A program made the position numbers and the translations under genes. A model generated the notes under the pieces. The model was given only the letters and a program-made list of their open reading frames with translations. It was not told where the DNA came from and did no database searches. Below are positions 38,148 through 46,604 of a DNA stretch of 64,000 nucleotides, piece by piece. Every line of letters starts with the position of its first letter. Positions within the stretch are counted from its first letter, which is position 1. The stretch is from Streptomyces sp. AP-93 (GTDB lineage Bacteria; Actinomycetota; Actinomycetes; Streptomycetales; Streptomycetaceae), in NCBI RefSeq assembly GCF_022808175.1, contig NZ_JALGBX010000002.1, forward strand, positions 505,782 through 569,781, written 5' to 3'.

Positions 38148-38457
38148 TTGTCCACAGGAATTCCCCAGGCGACCGGCTTATCCACAGGCTGTGCGCCGGA
38201 TCTGTGGACACAGGAATAGATCAATCTCGACTGTGGAGCTCGCGGGCCCAATCAGGGTTCAAACCGCCCTCACACACTCATTCGGGTGGGAATGACTCGC
38301 CCCAAAGAGTTGATCGGCGATACGGGGGTGACAGCGTTCACCTCCCGCTCGTCAGCGCGAAACCTGCGCCACCCGACCGATTTGTCGACCTTGCCGTGCC
38401 GCTCTGTCGACTTGTCCCCAGGCCGGCACCGAGACCTGTGGATAACTCTGTGGACAG
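38148..38457. other. Cluster of DnaA-box-like sequences
   Basis: Five close matches to the Streptomyces DnaA box (preferred TTGTCCACA) occur in 310 bp of non-coding DNA: TTGTCCACA at 38148-38156, TTATCCACA at 38178-38186, and on the other strand GTGTCCACA (38203-38211), TTATCCACA (38437-38445) and CTGTCCACA (38449-38457). TTGTCCCCA at 38412-38420 is a near match. The sites form two groups with opposite orientations. The whole 37942-38468 gap contains no convincing gene. Confidence 0.75.
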
Positions 38458-38468
38458 TGGACGGAGCG

Positions 38469-39404
38469 TTAGGGGCGCCCGTCGAGGCAACGCGTCAGCC
38501 AGTCCGAGGCAGCGGTGAAGTCGGCGTCGGAGGTGCCGGACCGGGCGGCCTGGACGTCACCCTGAGCGACGCCGGCGCGCGGGTAGGAGCCGAGGAACCG
38601 GATCTGGGGGCAGGTGCGCTTGAGGCCCATGAGCGCCTCGCCGACCCGGCGGTCGGAGATGTGCCCTTCGGCGTCGACGGCGAAGCAGTAGTTGCCGATC
38701 CCCTCACCCGTGGGCCGGGACTGGATCAGCATCAGGTTCACCCCGCGGACGGCGAACTCCTGGAGCAGCTCCAGCAGCGCGCCGGGGTGGTCGTCGCCCA
38801 GCCACAGCACGACGGAGGTCTTGTCCGCGCCGGTCGGGGCGGCCGGCCGGGCAGGACGCCCGACGAGCACGAAGCGGGTCTCCGCGTTCTGCGCGTCGTG
38901 GATCTCGGTGACCAGCGGCACCAGCCCGTAGGTGGCGGCCGCGAACTCGCCCGCGAAGGCGGCGTCGAAGCGTCCCTCCTGGACCAGCCGGGCACCGTCG
39001 GCATTGGACGCCGCAGACTCCCACAGGGCGTCGGGCAGGTTCGACCGCAGCCAGTTGCGCACCTGAGGCTGGGCGACCGGGTGCCCGGTGACGGTCTTGA
39101 CGTCCGAGAGCTTGGTCCCGGGCCGCACCAGCAGTGCGAACGCGATGGGGAGCAGCACTTCGCGGTAGATCATCAGCGGTACGCCGGAAGCCAGCTCGTC
39201 CAGGGTCGAGGTGACCCCGCCCTCCACCGAGTTCTCGATCGGGACCAGGGCCGCCGCGGCCTCGCCGTTGCGCACGGCGTCCAGGGCGGCCGGGACCGAA
39301 ACCATCGGGACGAGCTCCCGGGTCGCGGCTTCGGGGAGGGTGCGAAGGGCGGCTTCGGTGAATGTGCCTTCGGGACCGAGATAGGTGAAGCGGGTGGCCG
39401 ACAT
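38469..39404 (-). CDS. pheA: Prephenate dehydratase
   Basis: The 311-residue enzyme converts prephenate to phenylpyruvate in phenylalanine synthesis. The catalytic domain begins YLGPEGTFTEAAL, contains VPIENSVEGGV and the TRF active-site motif, and is followed by an ACT regulatory domain (GALLELLQEFAVRGVNLMLIQSRP) that normally binds Phe for feedback control. There is no chorismate mutase fusion. The ATG at 39404 has no Shine-Dalgarno; TAGGCT six bases upstream suggests a leaderless transcript. It follows the DyP peroxidase gene after 42 bases on the same strand. Confidence 0.96.
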   Translation of the reverse strand: MSATRFTYLGPEGTFTEAALRTLPEAATRELVPMVSVPAALDAVRNGEAAAALVPIENSVEGGVTSTLDELASGVPLMIYREVLLPIAFALLVRPGTKLSDVKTVTGHPVAQPQVRNWLRSNLPDALWESAASNADGARLVQEGRFDAAFAGEFAAATYGLVPLVTEIHDAQNAETRFVLVGRPARPAAPTGADKTSVVLWLGDDHPGALLELLQEFAVRGVNLMLIQSRPTGEGIGNYCFAVDAEGHISDRRVGEALMGLKRTCPQIRFLGSYPRAGVAQGDVQAARSGTSDADFTAASDWLTRCLDGRP

Positions 39405-39446
39405 GCGATCAGCCTAATGCCGGGGCCCGGACGCCACCTGGACTGT

Positions 39447-40754
39447 TCACCCTTCGAGCAGCCGCTGACCCACGTACTCCCCCGGGCGCGCGCCGGGCGG
39501 CACCGCGTACAGGCCGCTCGACTCGTGCCGGATGAATTCCGACAGGGCGTCGCCGCGGTCGAGCTTGCGCTGGACGGGGACGAAACCGCGGGACGGGTCG
39601 GCCTGCCAGCAGATGAAGAGCAGCCCCGCGTCGGGTGTCCCGTCGGCGGCGATCCCGTCGTGGAAGGAGAAGGGGCGTCGGAGCATGGCCGCCCCGCCGT
39701 TCTGCGCGGGTGCGGAGATCCGCGCGTGCGCGTTGGAGGGGATGACCGGCTTTCCGTCGGCGCCGATCTTGTCGAAGGCCATGGCGGTGGTCTCGTCGCC
39801 TCCGGTCAGGGGGGCGCCGGTGGTCTTCGTACGGCCGATGACCTGCTCCTGCGCGGCCGGCGACTGCTGGTCCCAGGAGTCGAGGAGCATCCGGATACGG
39901 CGTACGACGGCGTACGAGCCCCCGACCATCCAGGCGTGTTCCGGGGGCACCGTGCCCTGGACGAAGATCCGCTGGTCGAAGTCGGCTTCGGTGGGCTTCG
40001 GATTGTTGGTGCCGTCGACCTGGCCCATGAGGTTGCGGGCAGTCATCGGGGAGGCGGTGGCGCCCGGAGAGCGGTTGAAGCCGTTCATCTGCCAGCGCGG
40101 CCGGGCCGCCTCTCCGGCGTCCTTCTGCAGGGCGCGCAGCGCGTGGAAGGCGACCAGCGCGTCGTCGGAACCGATCTGCACCCAGAGATCGCCGTTGCTG
40201 AGCCGGGCATCGAGCCGGTCGGCGGAGAAGTCCGGCAGCGGGTCGAGGGCGGCTGGACGTCGCGCGGTGAGGCCGGTGCGTTCGAAGAAGGAGTGGCCGA
40301 AGCCGAAGGTCACCGTCAGGGAGGAAGGGCCGGCGTCGAGGGCGATGCCGGTGTCGGCGACCGGTGCGGTCTCGCCCGCCGTCAGCCGCCGCGCGGTATC
40401 GGACCAGCGCCTCATCAGGGCGGCGGCCTCGGTACGCCCGGCACCGGGCGCCAGGTCGAAGGCGAGGACGTGGCCCTTGGCCTGGAGGGGCGTGGTGATG
40501 CCGGCCTGGTGCTCCCCGTCGAAGACGACCCGGGTGGCGCCGAGGCTGCCGGGAGCGCCGACGGAGCCCGCCGTCCCGGACCCGGACGCCTCGGACTGTA
40601 CGAGGGCCCCGCCGGCGGCGCCGAGCGCGAGCCCGGCGGCGCCGGCGGCGCCGACCGTGCCCAGCAGGCGCCGCCGGGAGATCTCGATACCGGGGACTTC
40701 CGTGGTGCTCTCGGTGCTCTCGGTGCTCTCGGTGGGTGCGCTGTTCTGGGTCAC
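39447..40754 (-). CDS. dtpA: Tat-exported DyP-type haem peroxidase
   Basis: The 435-residue peroxidase has a twin-arginine signal (SRRRLLG followed by a hydrophobic Ala/Gly stretch), then a DyP domain with the distal GxxDG motif as GQVDGTNN. The proximal haem His is most likely the one in NAHARISAP. The neighbours match the Streptomyces lividans arrangement in which DtpA acts with Sco and ECuC in extracellular copper trafficking, needed for maturation of a copper oxidase and for development; the symbol rests on that synteny. The GTG at 40754 lies five bases after the CopC-CopD stop. An efeU/efeO iron locus is absent, arguing against an EfeB role. Confidence 0.88.
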   Translation of the reverse strand: MTQNSAPTESTESTESTTEVPGIEISRRRLLGTVGAAGAAGLALGAAGGALVQSEASGSGTAGSVGAPGSLGATRVVFDGEHQAGITTPLQAKGHVLAFDLAPGAGRTEAAALMRRWSDTARRLTAGETAPVADTGIALDAGPSSLTVTFGFGHSFFERTGLTARRPAALDPLPDFSADRLDARLSNGDLWVQIGSDDALVAFHALRALQKDAGEAARPRWQMNGFNRSPGATASPMTARNLMGQVDGTNNPKPTEADFDQRIFVQGTVPPEHAWMVGGSYAVVRRIRMLLDSWDQQSPAAQEQVIGRTKTTGAPLTGGDETTAMAFDKIGADGKPVIPSNAHARISAPAQNGGAAMLRRPFSFHDGIAADGTPDAGLLFICWQADPSRGFVPVQRKLDRGDALSEFIRHESSGLYAVPPGARPGEYVGQRLLEG

Positions 40755-40759
40755 GCTGG

Positions 40760-42787
40760 TCAGCCGATCTTCACGTTCTTCTGGACGGTCGTCTGGTCGA
40801 TGTCGGAGGTGCGGATGGTCACGTCGATCCGCCAGTCGCCGGCCAGCGGAAGCTGGACGCCCGATGCGGTCCAGTGCCCGGGAGCGGCGCGCTCGGGGAG
40901 GACCGGAAGCGGGCCGATCTCCTTGGCCTCCAAGGTGAATGACACCTTGAGCTCGGGCAGGTCGAGAGGCTTGCCGTCGGGGGTCTCGGCCCACACGTGG
41001 AGGGTGTTCGCGCCGATGCGGCCCGGGTCCAGCTGGAGCCGGACCGAGCCCTTGCCGTTCTGACCGCCGGTGTCGAAAGGCAGAGTGACCTTGACCGCGC
41101 GGTCGGGAACGGCGGTGGCGGTGGAGCCACGACCCGCCTCCAGCTCCGCGGCACGGCCGGGCTCGGTGCTGGTGAGGATGGTGGTGACGGCCAGCAGGAC
41201 CACGGCGACGCCCGCCTCGGCGAGCACGGACCTGCGCAGGCCGGCGCGGTCCGGGTCGGCATCGCGCGCCTGCTTCTCCCGCGCGGTGCGCCGGGCATCA
41301 CTCTGGCGGGCGAGCTGCGCTGCGCGCCGGGGATCGGAGGCGGCGGTGCCGGAGGTGTCGGGGATGTCGGAGGCGTCGGCGTCGGGAACGGCGGTGGCGG
41401 CCGGGGTGACGGTCACGGGCGATGTTTCACGTGAAACATCGGGGGCGTGGCCCTCGGCCAGCCTCGAGGTCCACTTCCGGGAGGTGTAGGCGATGGCGAC
41501 GACGACGGCGACGAGGCCGATCTTGATGAGCAGCAGTCGCCCGTAGTCGGTCCCGGTCAGCGCGGACCAACTCCCGACCTGGCGCCAGGCCTGGTAGGTG
41601 CCGGTGCAGGCCAGGACGAGAACGCTGGTGAAGGCGACGGTGGAGAAGCGCCGGATCGCCGTGCGCTCGATCCCCGGGACCTTGTGGAGCGCGACGAGCA
41701 GTGCGGTGAGTCCGCCGAGCCACGTGGCGACGGCCAGCAGGTGGAGGATGTCGACGGGCATGGCGAGGGCGGGCTGGATGCCGGTGGAGGCGTGCTCGGA
41801 CAGCGCCCAGGTGGCGGCGATACCGCCGGCGACGACGGTCCCGCCGATGCCGAGCCCGAAGACGAGGTCGCTCTCCCCCTTGGCGTCCTCTTCGGAGACC
41901 TCGGAGGTGCCGGGGCCGTCCGAGCCGTTCGATCCGTTCGATCCGTTCGATCCGTTCGACGCGTGGCGCCGGGCGTAGGAGCCGAACAGGACCGTGATGA
42001 ACAGTGCGGCGGCGCCGAGGAGAAGCAGCCGCGAGACGAGCGAGGCCCCGGACTTGGTCTCCAGGACGGTCTTCAGCCCGGCCAGGTCGAAGGCGTCGGC
42101 GAAGTTCCCCGACCCGGTGTACGGGTTGCGGAGCAGCAGCATCACCAGGGTGGCCACGGTGAGCGCGACCCAGGCCCGTACGACCAGCTTCTGCATCGAC
42201 CGCTGCGCGGCCCCCCGGCGCCAGCACAGGAGGATGAAGGCGGCGGCGCCGACGAGCACGGCGAACCCGGCATAGGCCACGTAGCGCGCGATGCCGTAGG
42301 CGACGGCGACGGGCCCGTCACCCGCCGTCCGCGAGGGAAGCGAGACGGCGGTCTCGGAGGGGGCTCCGATGGAGAAGGTGAAGGCGCCGGAGATCGGGTG
42401 GCTGTCCGCGGATATGGCCTGCCAGGCGACGGTGTAGGTGCCGTCCGGCAGCCCCGGGCGCAGGGCGGTGCCGTAGCGGATGATGCTCCCGCTGCAGAGG
42501 TCGCGCAGCTCGCCGGTGTCGACCCGCTTGCCCTGGGGATCCAGGACGCGGATGGAGTCGCCGTTCATGGCGACCCCCTCCGAGAAGGAGAGGGTGATCT
42601 GGGCGGGCGCCGTGGCGACCACCGCCCCGTCCGTGGGGTCGCTCGCGGTCAGCGCGGCGTGTGCCGAGGCCGGCGCGGCAGCGGCGAAGAAGGCTGCCAG
42701 CAGAGCGGCGAGGACCAGCGTGAGCCGCGGCAGGAGTGCCGTGGCACGGACGCGGGCCGTGGATGGGGTCGGGGCGGTGGCCGTCAT
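40760..42787 (-). CDS. CopC-CopD fusion copper protein
   Basis: The 675-residue membrane protein begins with a signal peptide ending ASAHAA. A periplasmic-type CopC domain follows, with the mature N-terminal His and the SADSHPISGAFTF copper motif, then a CopD-type domain of about eight helices and a C-terminal extracellular YtkA-like beta domain. Two linkers are notable: a tandem Ser-Asn-Gly repeat near residue 280, and a charged loop near residue 450 whose DVSRET is encoded by a parS site. It probably takes up or delivers Cu for cuproenzymes. It precedes dtpA and follows ecuC with a 22-base gap. Confidence 0.9.
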   Translation of the reverse strand: MTATAPTPSTARVRATALLPRLTLVLAALLAAFFAAAAPASAHAALTASDPTDGAVVATAPAQITLSFSEGVAMNGDSIRVLDPQGKRVDTGELRDLCSGSIIRYGTALRPGLPDGTYTVAWQAISADSHPISGAFTFSIGAPSETAVSLPSRTAGDGPVAVAYGIARYVAYAGFAVLVGAAAFILLCWRRGAAQRSMQKLVVRAWVALTVATLVMLLLRNPYTGSGNFADAFDLAGLKTVLETKSGASLVSRLLLLGAAALFITVLFGSYARRHASNGSNGSNGSNGSDGPGTSEVSEEDAKGESDLVFGLGIGGTVVAGGIAATWALSEHASTGIQPALAMPVDILHLLAVATWLGGLTALLVALHKVPGIERTAIRRFSTVAFTSVLVLACTGTYQAWRQVGSWSALTGTDYGRLLLIKIGLVAVVVAIAYTSRKWTSRLAEGHAPDVSRETSPVTVTPAATAVPDADASDIPDTSGTAASDPRRAAQLARQSDARRTAREKQARDADPDRAGLRRSVLAEAGVAVVLLAVTTILTSTEPGRAAELEAGRGSTATAVPDRAVKVTLPFDTGGQNGKGSVRLQLDPGRIGANTLHVWAETPDGKPLDLPELKVSFTLEAKEIGPLPVLPERAAPGHWTASGVQLPLAGDWRIDVTIRTSDIDQTTVQKNVKIG
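41424..41437. other. parS: parS site inside the copC-copD coding sequence
   Basis: A perfect GTTTCACGTGAAAC. Read on the minus strand it contributes Asp-Val-Ser-Arg-Glu-Thr in a loop between membrane helices. Confidence 0.95.
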
Positions 42788-42809
42788 GGCGTGTCAGTCC
42801 CTCGGTCCG

Positions 42810-43307
42810 TCAGTGGGCGGTGCCGTCGGTGGATGTCGGAGCCTTGTACGTCCGCTCCTTGACGTCCAGCTCGACCTTGACCGGGCCGGACTTCTCGAAG
42901 CGCAGTTCGATGGTGACCTTGTCACCGACCTTGGGGGTGTTCTTGAGCCCCATGAACATGACGTGGCTGCCGCCGCGCGCCAGCTTCAGCTCGCCGTTCG
43001 CGGGCACGTCCATGGACTGGACCTGCTGCATCTTCTGATCCTTGGTCTCGTGGATCTGCAGATCGTCGGAGAGCGTGCTCGTGGCGCCGGTCAGCTTGTC
43101 GGCCGTCTTGGAGCCGTTCTTGATGACCATGAACGCGCCGGCCATCTTGTCGTTCACGGGCTCCGGCATGTAGCCGCCGCTGACCGTCAGCTTCGGCGCG
43201 TCACCGGAAGCGGACTCGGACCCGGACTCCGAGGAGCAGCCGGATATGGCGAGGGCGGCCGTCAGGGAGAGTGCGGCGGCGAGGGTGCGGGTGGTGCGGG
43301 TGTTCAC
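42810..43307 (-). CDS. ecuC: PCu(A)C-type extracytoplasmic copper chaperone lipoprotein
   Basis: The 165-residue lipoprotein has lipobox AISGC at residues ~20-24 and a PCuAC domain. The copper ligands are visible: IHETKDQKMQQV followed by GGSHVMFMGL, the HxxxxxxM...HxM arrangement. It would hold Cu(I) outside the membrane and pass it to Sco or a cuproenzyme. The GTG at 43307 overlaps the sco stop by four bases. The symbol follows the S. lividans homologue. Confidence 0.9.
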   Translation of the reverse strand: MNTRTTRTLAAALSLTAALAISGCSSESGSESASGDAPKLTVSGGYMPEPVNDKMAGAFMVIKNGSKTADKLTGATSTLSDDLQIHETKDQKMQQVQSMDVPANGELKLARGGSHVMFMGLKNTPKVGDKVTIELRFEKSGPVKVELDVKERTYKAPTSTDGTAH

Positions 43308-43957
43308 GGGTTCTCTCCCTTGACGATCTTCGGCAGGTCCTTGGTGTAGTCATCGACGGTGGTGCTCTCGCCGTAGAGGAGGTATCCCTCGTCGGTCTTG
43401 GGCGAGAAGACGATGACCTGGGCGCCGTGCATGGAGACGACGTTGCCGCCGGCGTCCGTCTTGGCGGCCTCGATACCGATGCCGAGCGTGCGTGCGGCGG
43501 CCTGGATGGTGGCGAAGTCCCCGGTCAGCCCGGTGAATGCCGGGTCCAGGCCCTTGAGCCACGCGCCGAGGGACTCGGGAGTGTCCCGTTCCGGGTCGGT
43601 GGTGATGAAGACGACCTGGAGCTTGTCCTGGTCGGCCTTGGGAAGCGCCTTCTTGGCGACGGCGATGTTGCTCATCGTCAGGGGGCACACGTCGGGGCAG
43701 TGGGTGTAGCCGAAGTAGATCAGCGTCGGCTTGCCCTTGGTCTGCTCGCGCAGGTTCCACGGCTTGCCGGTGGTGTCCGTGAGGACGGCGTCCGGCTTGT
43801 CGAAGGGGCGGTCGAGCACGGTGGCGGAGCCGGCTTTCGCCTGGCTCTCGCTGATCTGGGTGACCTGGCCGTTCTTGGCCGGTTCACCACCGCAGGCAGT
43901 GAGGGTGAGGGCGGTCGCCGCCACGAGGGCGGCGAGCGTCACACGTGTGGTGCGCAT
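43304..43957 (-). CDS. sco: Sco/SenC-family copper-binding thioredoxin-fold lipoprotein
   Basis: The 217-residue lipoprotein (lipobox TLTAC) has the SCO1 fold: THCPDVCP supplies the CxxxC copper ligands and SMHGAQVIVF supplies the His. Sco proteins metallate the CuA site of cytochrome oxidase or, in Streptomyces, other extracytoplasmic copper enzymes. It starts at the ATG at 43957, lies downstream of the YcnI-like gene across a 22-bp palindromic hairpin, and is coupled to ecuC. Confidence 0.93.
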   Translation of the reverse strand: MRTTRVTLAALVAATALTLTACGGEPAKNGQVTQISESQAKAGSATVLDRPFDKPDAVLTDTTGKPWNLREQTKGKPTLIYFGYTHCPDVCPLTMSNIAVAKKALPKADQDKLQVVFITTDPERDTPESLGAWLKGLDPAFTGLTGDFATIQAAARTLGIGIEAAKTDAGGNVVSMHGAQVIVFSPKTDEGYLLYGESTTVDDYTKDLPKIVKGENP

Positions 43958-44051
43958 GGAAAGTCCCTGGGATCGGGGATGGTACGGGTGGATCCGCGAG
44001 CCCGGCCGGCCCGGATGACCGGCCGGCTGCGCGGGATCGTCACGTCAGTAG

Positions 44052-44073
44052 GAGCTCCTGAGCTCAGGAGCTC
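44052..44073. terminator. 22-bp perfect palindrome at the end of the YcnI-like gene
   Basis: Each arm reads GAGCTCCTGAG. It overlaps the stop codon of the YcnI-like gene (44072-44074) and is followed, toward sco, by a CCGGCCGG-rich inverted repeat. It may be a transcript-processing or partial termination signal. Confidence 0.5.
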
Positions 44074-44809
44074 AGGAGGTGCGGCGGCGCGAGGCGACGC
44101 CGAAGGCAACGCCGCCGAGTCCGATGACGATGCCGGCGATGCCGAGGGCCCGCGCGGTCGTGTCGGAGCCGCTCTTGGCGGCGGCTGTGTCGTGACCGTC
44201 CTGGCCGTCCTTGTGGCCGGCGTCGGAGTTCTTCGCCTCGTCCGCGGGCTTCTTGGCAGCGGCGTCGTGGTGGTCGGCGCCGGCGGCGGTCAGCTTCAGG
44301 ACGGGCGCCGGGGTCTGCGGTTCGGCGGCGCCTTCCTTGGGCTCTTCGATCCAGCGGACGACCTCGCCGTTGTCGTAGGTCTGGATCGCCTTGAAGACCA
44401 TCCGGTCGGCGTTCTCGGGCAGCTTGCCGACGGAGACCGGGAACTGCTGGAACTTGCCGGCCTCGATCTTGCCGCCGGACCAGGTCACCTTGGTGACGAC
44501 CTCGTTGACCTGCTTGCCGTGCACGGTGAGCGGCTTGTCGAGCTTGGTCTTCTCGACGGTGGACGTCCAGCCGGGGATGTCCTGCGGCATGACGGACGTG
44601 AGTGGCTGGTCGGCCGGGAAGTTGACTTCGAGCTGCGTGGTCGAGGCGTCGTCGCGCTCGTTGGGGACCTTGAAGTTGAGCGTCGCGTAGCCGCCCTTGG
44701 CAGCCTCCCCGACGGGCTGCACGCCGACGTGGGCGAAGGCGGTGCCGGAGAGCAGGAGGACGGACCCGGCGGCGAGGGCGGCGGCGAAGGAGACGCGAGA
44801 GGTCTTCAT
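44072..44809 (-). CDS. YcnI/DUF1775-type copper-binding protein
   Basis: The 245-residue secreted protein has a signal peptide (MKTSRVSFAAALAAGSVLLLSG) whose cleavage after AFA would expose an N-terminal His (HVGV), the copper ligand of this family. The DUF1775 beta domain follows, with a Trp in KVTWSGG. Then comes a His/Asp/Lys-rich linker (ADHHDAAAKK) and a C-terminal membrane helix with RRR. It is the second gene of the copper cluster and likely anchors Cu(II) at the cell surface. Confidence 0.9.
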   Translation of the reverse strand: MKTSRVSFAAALAAGSVLLLSGTAFAHVGVQPVGEAAKGGYATLNFKVPNERDDASTTQLEVNFPADQPLTSVMPQDIPGWTSTVEKTKLDKPLTVHGKQVNEVVTKVTWSGGKIEAGKFQQFPVSVGKLPENADRMVFKAIQTYDNGEVVRWIEEPKEGAAEPQTPAPVLKLTAAGADHHDAAAKKPADEAKNSDAGHKDGQDGHDTAAAKSGSDTTARALGIAGIVIGLGGVAFGVASRRRTS

Positions 44810-44919
44810 GGCAGAAACACTCCACGGAAGCTGTGGTGACGGTGGCTCCGCGCGCGGCGCGCACGGAGTTCGCGGCACCGGTGCTCCCGTCGTGAGTCCC
44901 GGGGAGGAGAGGTGCCGCT

Positions 44920-45738
44920 TCAGGCTGCGAGGGCGAATGCCGTGGGCGGCCCGCGCCTGATCACCGTGTGCTGGAGTGCGTCCCGGCCCGTGGAGAGGGC
45001 GGGGCCGGCCCCGTCGCCCGCTGCCCGCGGGGTACGGGCGGGCCGGCCCGCCAGGCCCGCGCCGAGGGCCCGTACGTAGGCCAGCGCGGCACGCAGCGGG
45101 CGTACCGGTCCGGCCGCGGCGGAGAGCCTGGACAGTTCGAGGAGGCGGAACAGCGCGGCGTCGCCGCGCCCGAGCAGCCAGCCGGCGGCGAGTGCGGCCA
45201 GCAGGTGCCCGATCAGCATGGCCGGGCTGAGCAGCCCGACCAGTCCGGTGGCCGGTTCGACGAGGCCCTGCCCCAGGTGGGCGTGGGCCATGTGCCCCTG
45301 TGTCGCGGCCTGCGCGGCCACGGCGTCCGGGTCCAGCCCGGCGCTCTCCAGGATCCGCCGGGCGTCCGACGGGTGGATCGGGACGGAGTTGCCCCCGCAC
45401 ACCAGTTGGGCGGCCAGCGCCGCGAGCGAGGTCTCCGAGGAGGTACCGCCGCCCGCCGGGACGTTGTGCTGGCCGAGGCCGAACACCGTGTGCAGCGCGA
45501 GCTGTCCGCCCGCCAGCGCGGCGGCGATGCCGGGCAGCGAGCGCCGGCGTCCCGCGAGCGGGGCCGCACCTGCGAAGACGGCGACGAAGCTGGCGCAGAG
45601 GGACCACCAGGGCACCGTCGCGCAGGAGGCCAACGCGTGCCCGACCGCGGACAGCACGACACAGACCGCGGTGAACACCGCGGCCCGGATCAGCCTGAGG
45701 CCGGTTCCGGCCTGCGTCGCGTGGGGGGAGGCAGTCAT
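44920..45738 (-). CDS. Polytopic membrane protein of the copper cluster, unknown function
   Basis: I do not recognise a characterised family. The 272-residue protein has about five hydrophobic helices and several membrane-near His residues (SAVGHALASC, ALHTVFGLGQHNVP, GHMAHAHLGQG, IGHLLAAL) with Met and Cys nearby. The His-rich profile and its position at the head of a copper-trafficking cluster suggest metal handling. It ends 111 bases before the YcnI-like gene. Confidence 0.8.
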   Translation of the reverse strand: MTASPHATQAGTGLRLIRAAVFTAVCVVLSAVGHALASCATVPWWSLCASFVAVFAGAAPLAGRRRSLPGIAAALAGGQLALHTVFGLGQHNVPAGGGTSSETSLAALAAQLVCGGNSVPIHPSDARRILESAGLDPDAVAAQAATQGHMAHAHLGQGLVEPATGLVGLLSPAMLIGHLLAALAAGWLLGRGDAALFRLLELSRLSAAAGPVRPLRAALAYVRALGAGLAGRPARTPRAAGDGAGPALSTGRDALQHTVIRRGPPTAFALAA

Positions 45739-45840
45739 GGCCGGGCCATCATCGCACTGGCCTTAGGCGCCGCATACGGCAGGTGCGGCAGCAGGTTCGC
45801 ATTTCCGTGCACGGATCCCGGGCGTGGGTCCGTGCACGCG

Positions 45841-45909
45841 CGCCGGGCACTCCCCCACCCGCGCGCCGGGCACTCCCCCACCCGCACACGGGCACTCCCC
45901 CACCCGCAC
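45841..45909. repeat. 22-23-bp tandem repeat, three copies
   Basis: GGGCACTCCCCCACCCGC recurs at 45845, 45868 and 45890 (periods 23 and 22) in the 269-bp gap between the divergent copper membrane gene and the HATPase gene. Confidence 0.88.
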
Positions 45910-46007
45910 CGCATACACCGCCGCCCGGGAGAGCCGCATCGGCCGAACGAGGGCTCTGTCGGCCCTCGGGGGCTTAGCCCCGGCCCCGGGCGGCAATAGG
46001 TAACAGT

Positions 46008-46544
46008 ATGAGCATCTGGTGGTCTCTCCACTTGAGGCGCGAAGCAGCGAGTGTGCCCCTCGCGAGGCGGCTGCTGCTGGGGACGATGGAGACCGCGGGG
46101 GTTGACCCGGACATCTCCTTCGACCTGTCGGTGGCGCTGAGCGAGGCGTGCGCGAACGCGGTGGAGCACGGTGGCCGCGAACCAGGCCCGCGCTCCGGCT
46201 ACACGGACGACGCGTCGTACCTGGACGACGCGGCCCCGGGCAGCGGATGCCCGGGCAGCGGATTCCCGGACGGCGGATCCCCGGACGGGACCGGGGCGTA
46301 CCACGTCACGGCCTATCTGGACGGGGACCGCTGCCGCATCGAGGTGAGCGATTCGGGCCCGGGGTTCCCGCCCGCGACGGTGGCCCGCCGCAGACCGTCC
46401 CTCGCCGAGCACGGCCGGGGACTGCACCTGATCGAGGAGCTCGCCGACCACGTCCGCTTCCGCAACCGGCCGGGCCGGGGCGCCGTGGTCAGCTTCGACA
46501 AGATGCTGAAGTGGCGGGACGACTCACTGCTGAAGGTGTCGTAG
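46008..46544 (+). CDS. RsbW-type HATPase regulatory protein
   Basis: The 178-residue protein has a single GHKL ATPase domain: N-box SEACANAVEHG, G1 DSGPGFPP and G2 GRGLHLIEELAD. Such stand-alone domains in Streptomyces are usually anti-sigma-factor kinases or anti-anti-sigma partners. A Gly/Ser/Pro/Asp insert (residues ~62-92) separates the two halves. No sigma factor or antagonist is adjacent. The ATG at 46008 lies just after TAGGTAACAGT, compatible with a leaderless start. Confidence 0.9.
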   Translation: MSIWWSLHLRREAASVPLARRLLLGTMETAGVDPDISFDLSVALSEACANAVEHGGREPGPRSGYTDDASYLDDAAPGSGCPGSGFPDGGSPDGTGAYHVTAYLDGDRCRIEVSDSGPGFPPATVARRRPSLAEHGRGLHLIEELADHVRFRNRPGRGAVVSFDKMLKWRDDSLLKVS

Positions 46545-46545
46545 A

Positions 46546-46590
46546 CGCGCCGATGGGCGGAATCCGTGGAGGGTCCCGCCCATCGGCGCG
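46546..46590. terminator. Bidirectional terminator
   Basis: A perfect 15-bp stem (46546-46560 with 46576-46590) and 15-base loop lies between the convergent HATPase and aminopeptidase P genes. Confidence 0.88.
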
Positions 46591-46604
46591 TACGAGCGGA
46601 GGCG

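Noticed and set aside
39447..40754. EfeB of an iron-uptake EfeUOB system
   Set aside because: No efeU or efeO gene is present; all neighbours are copper-trafficking proteins.
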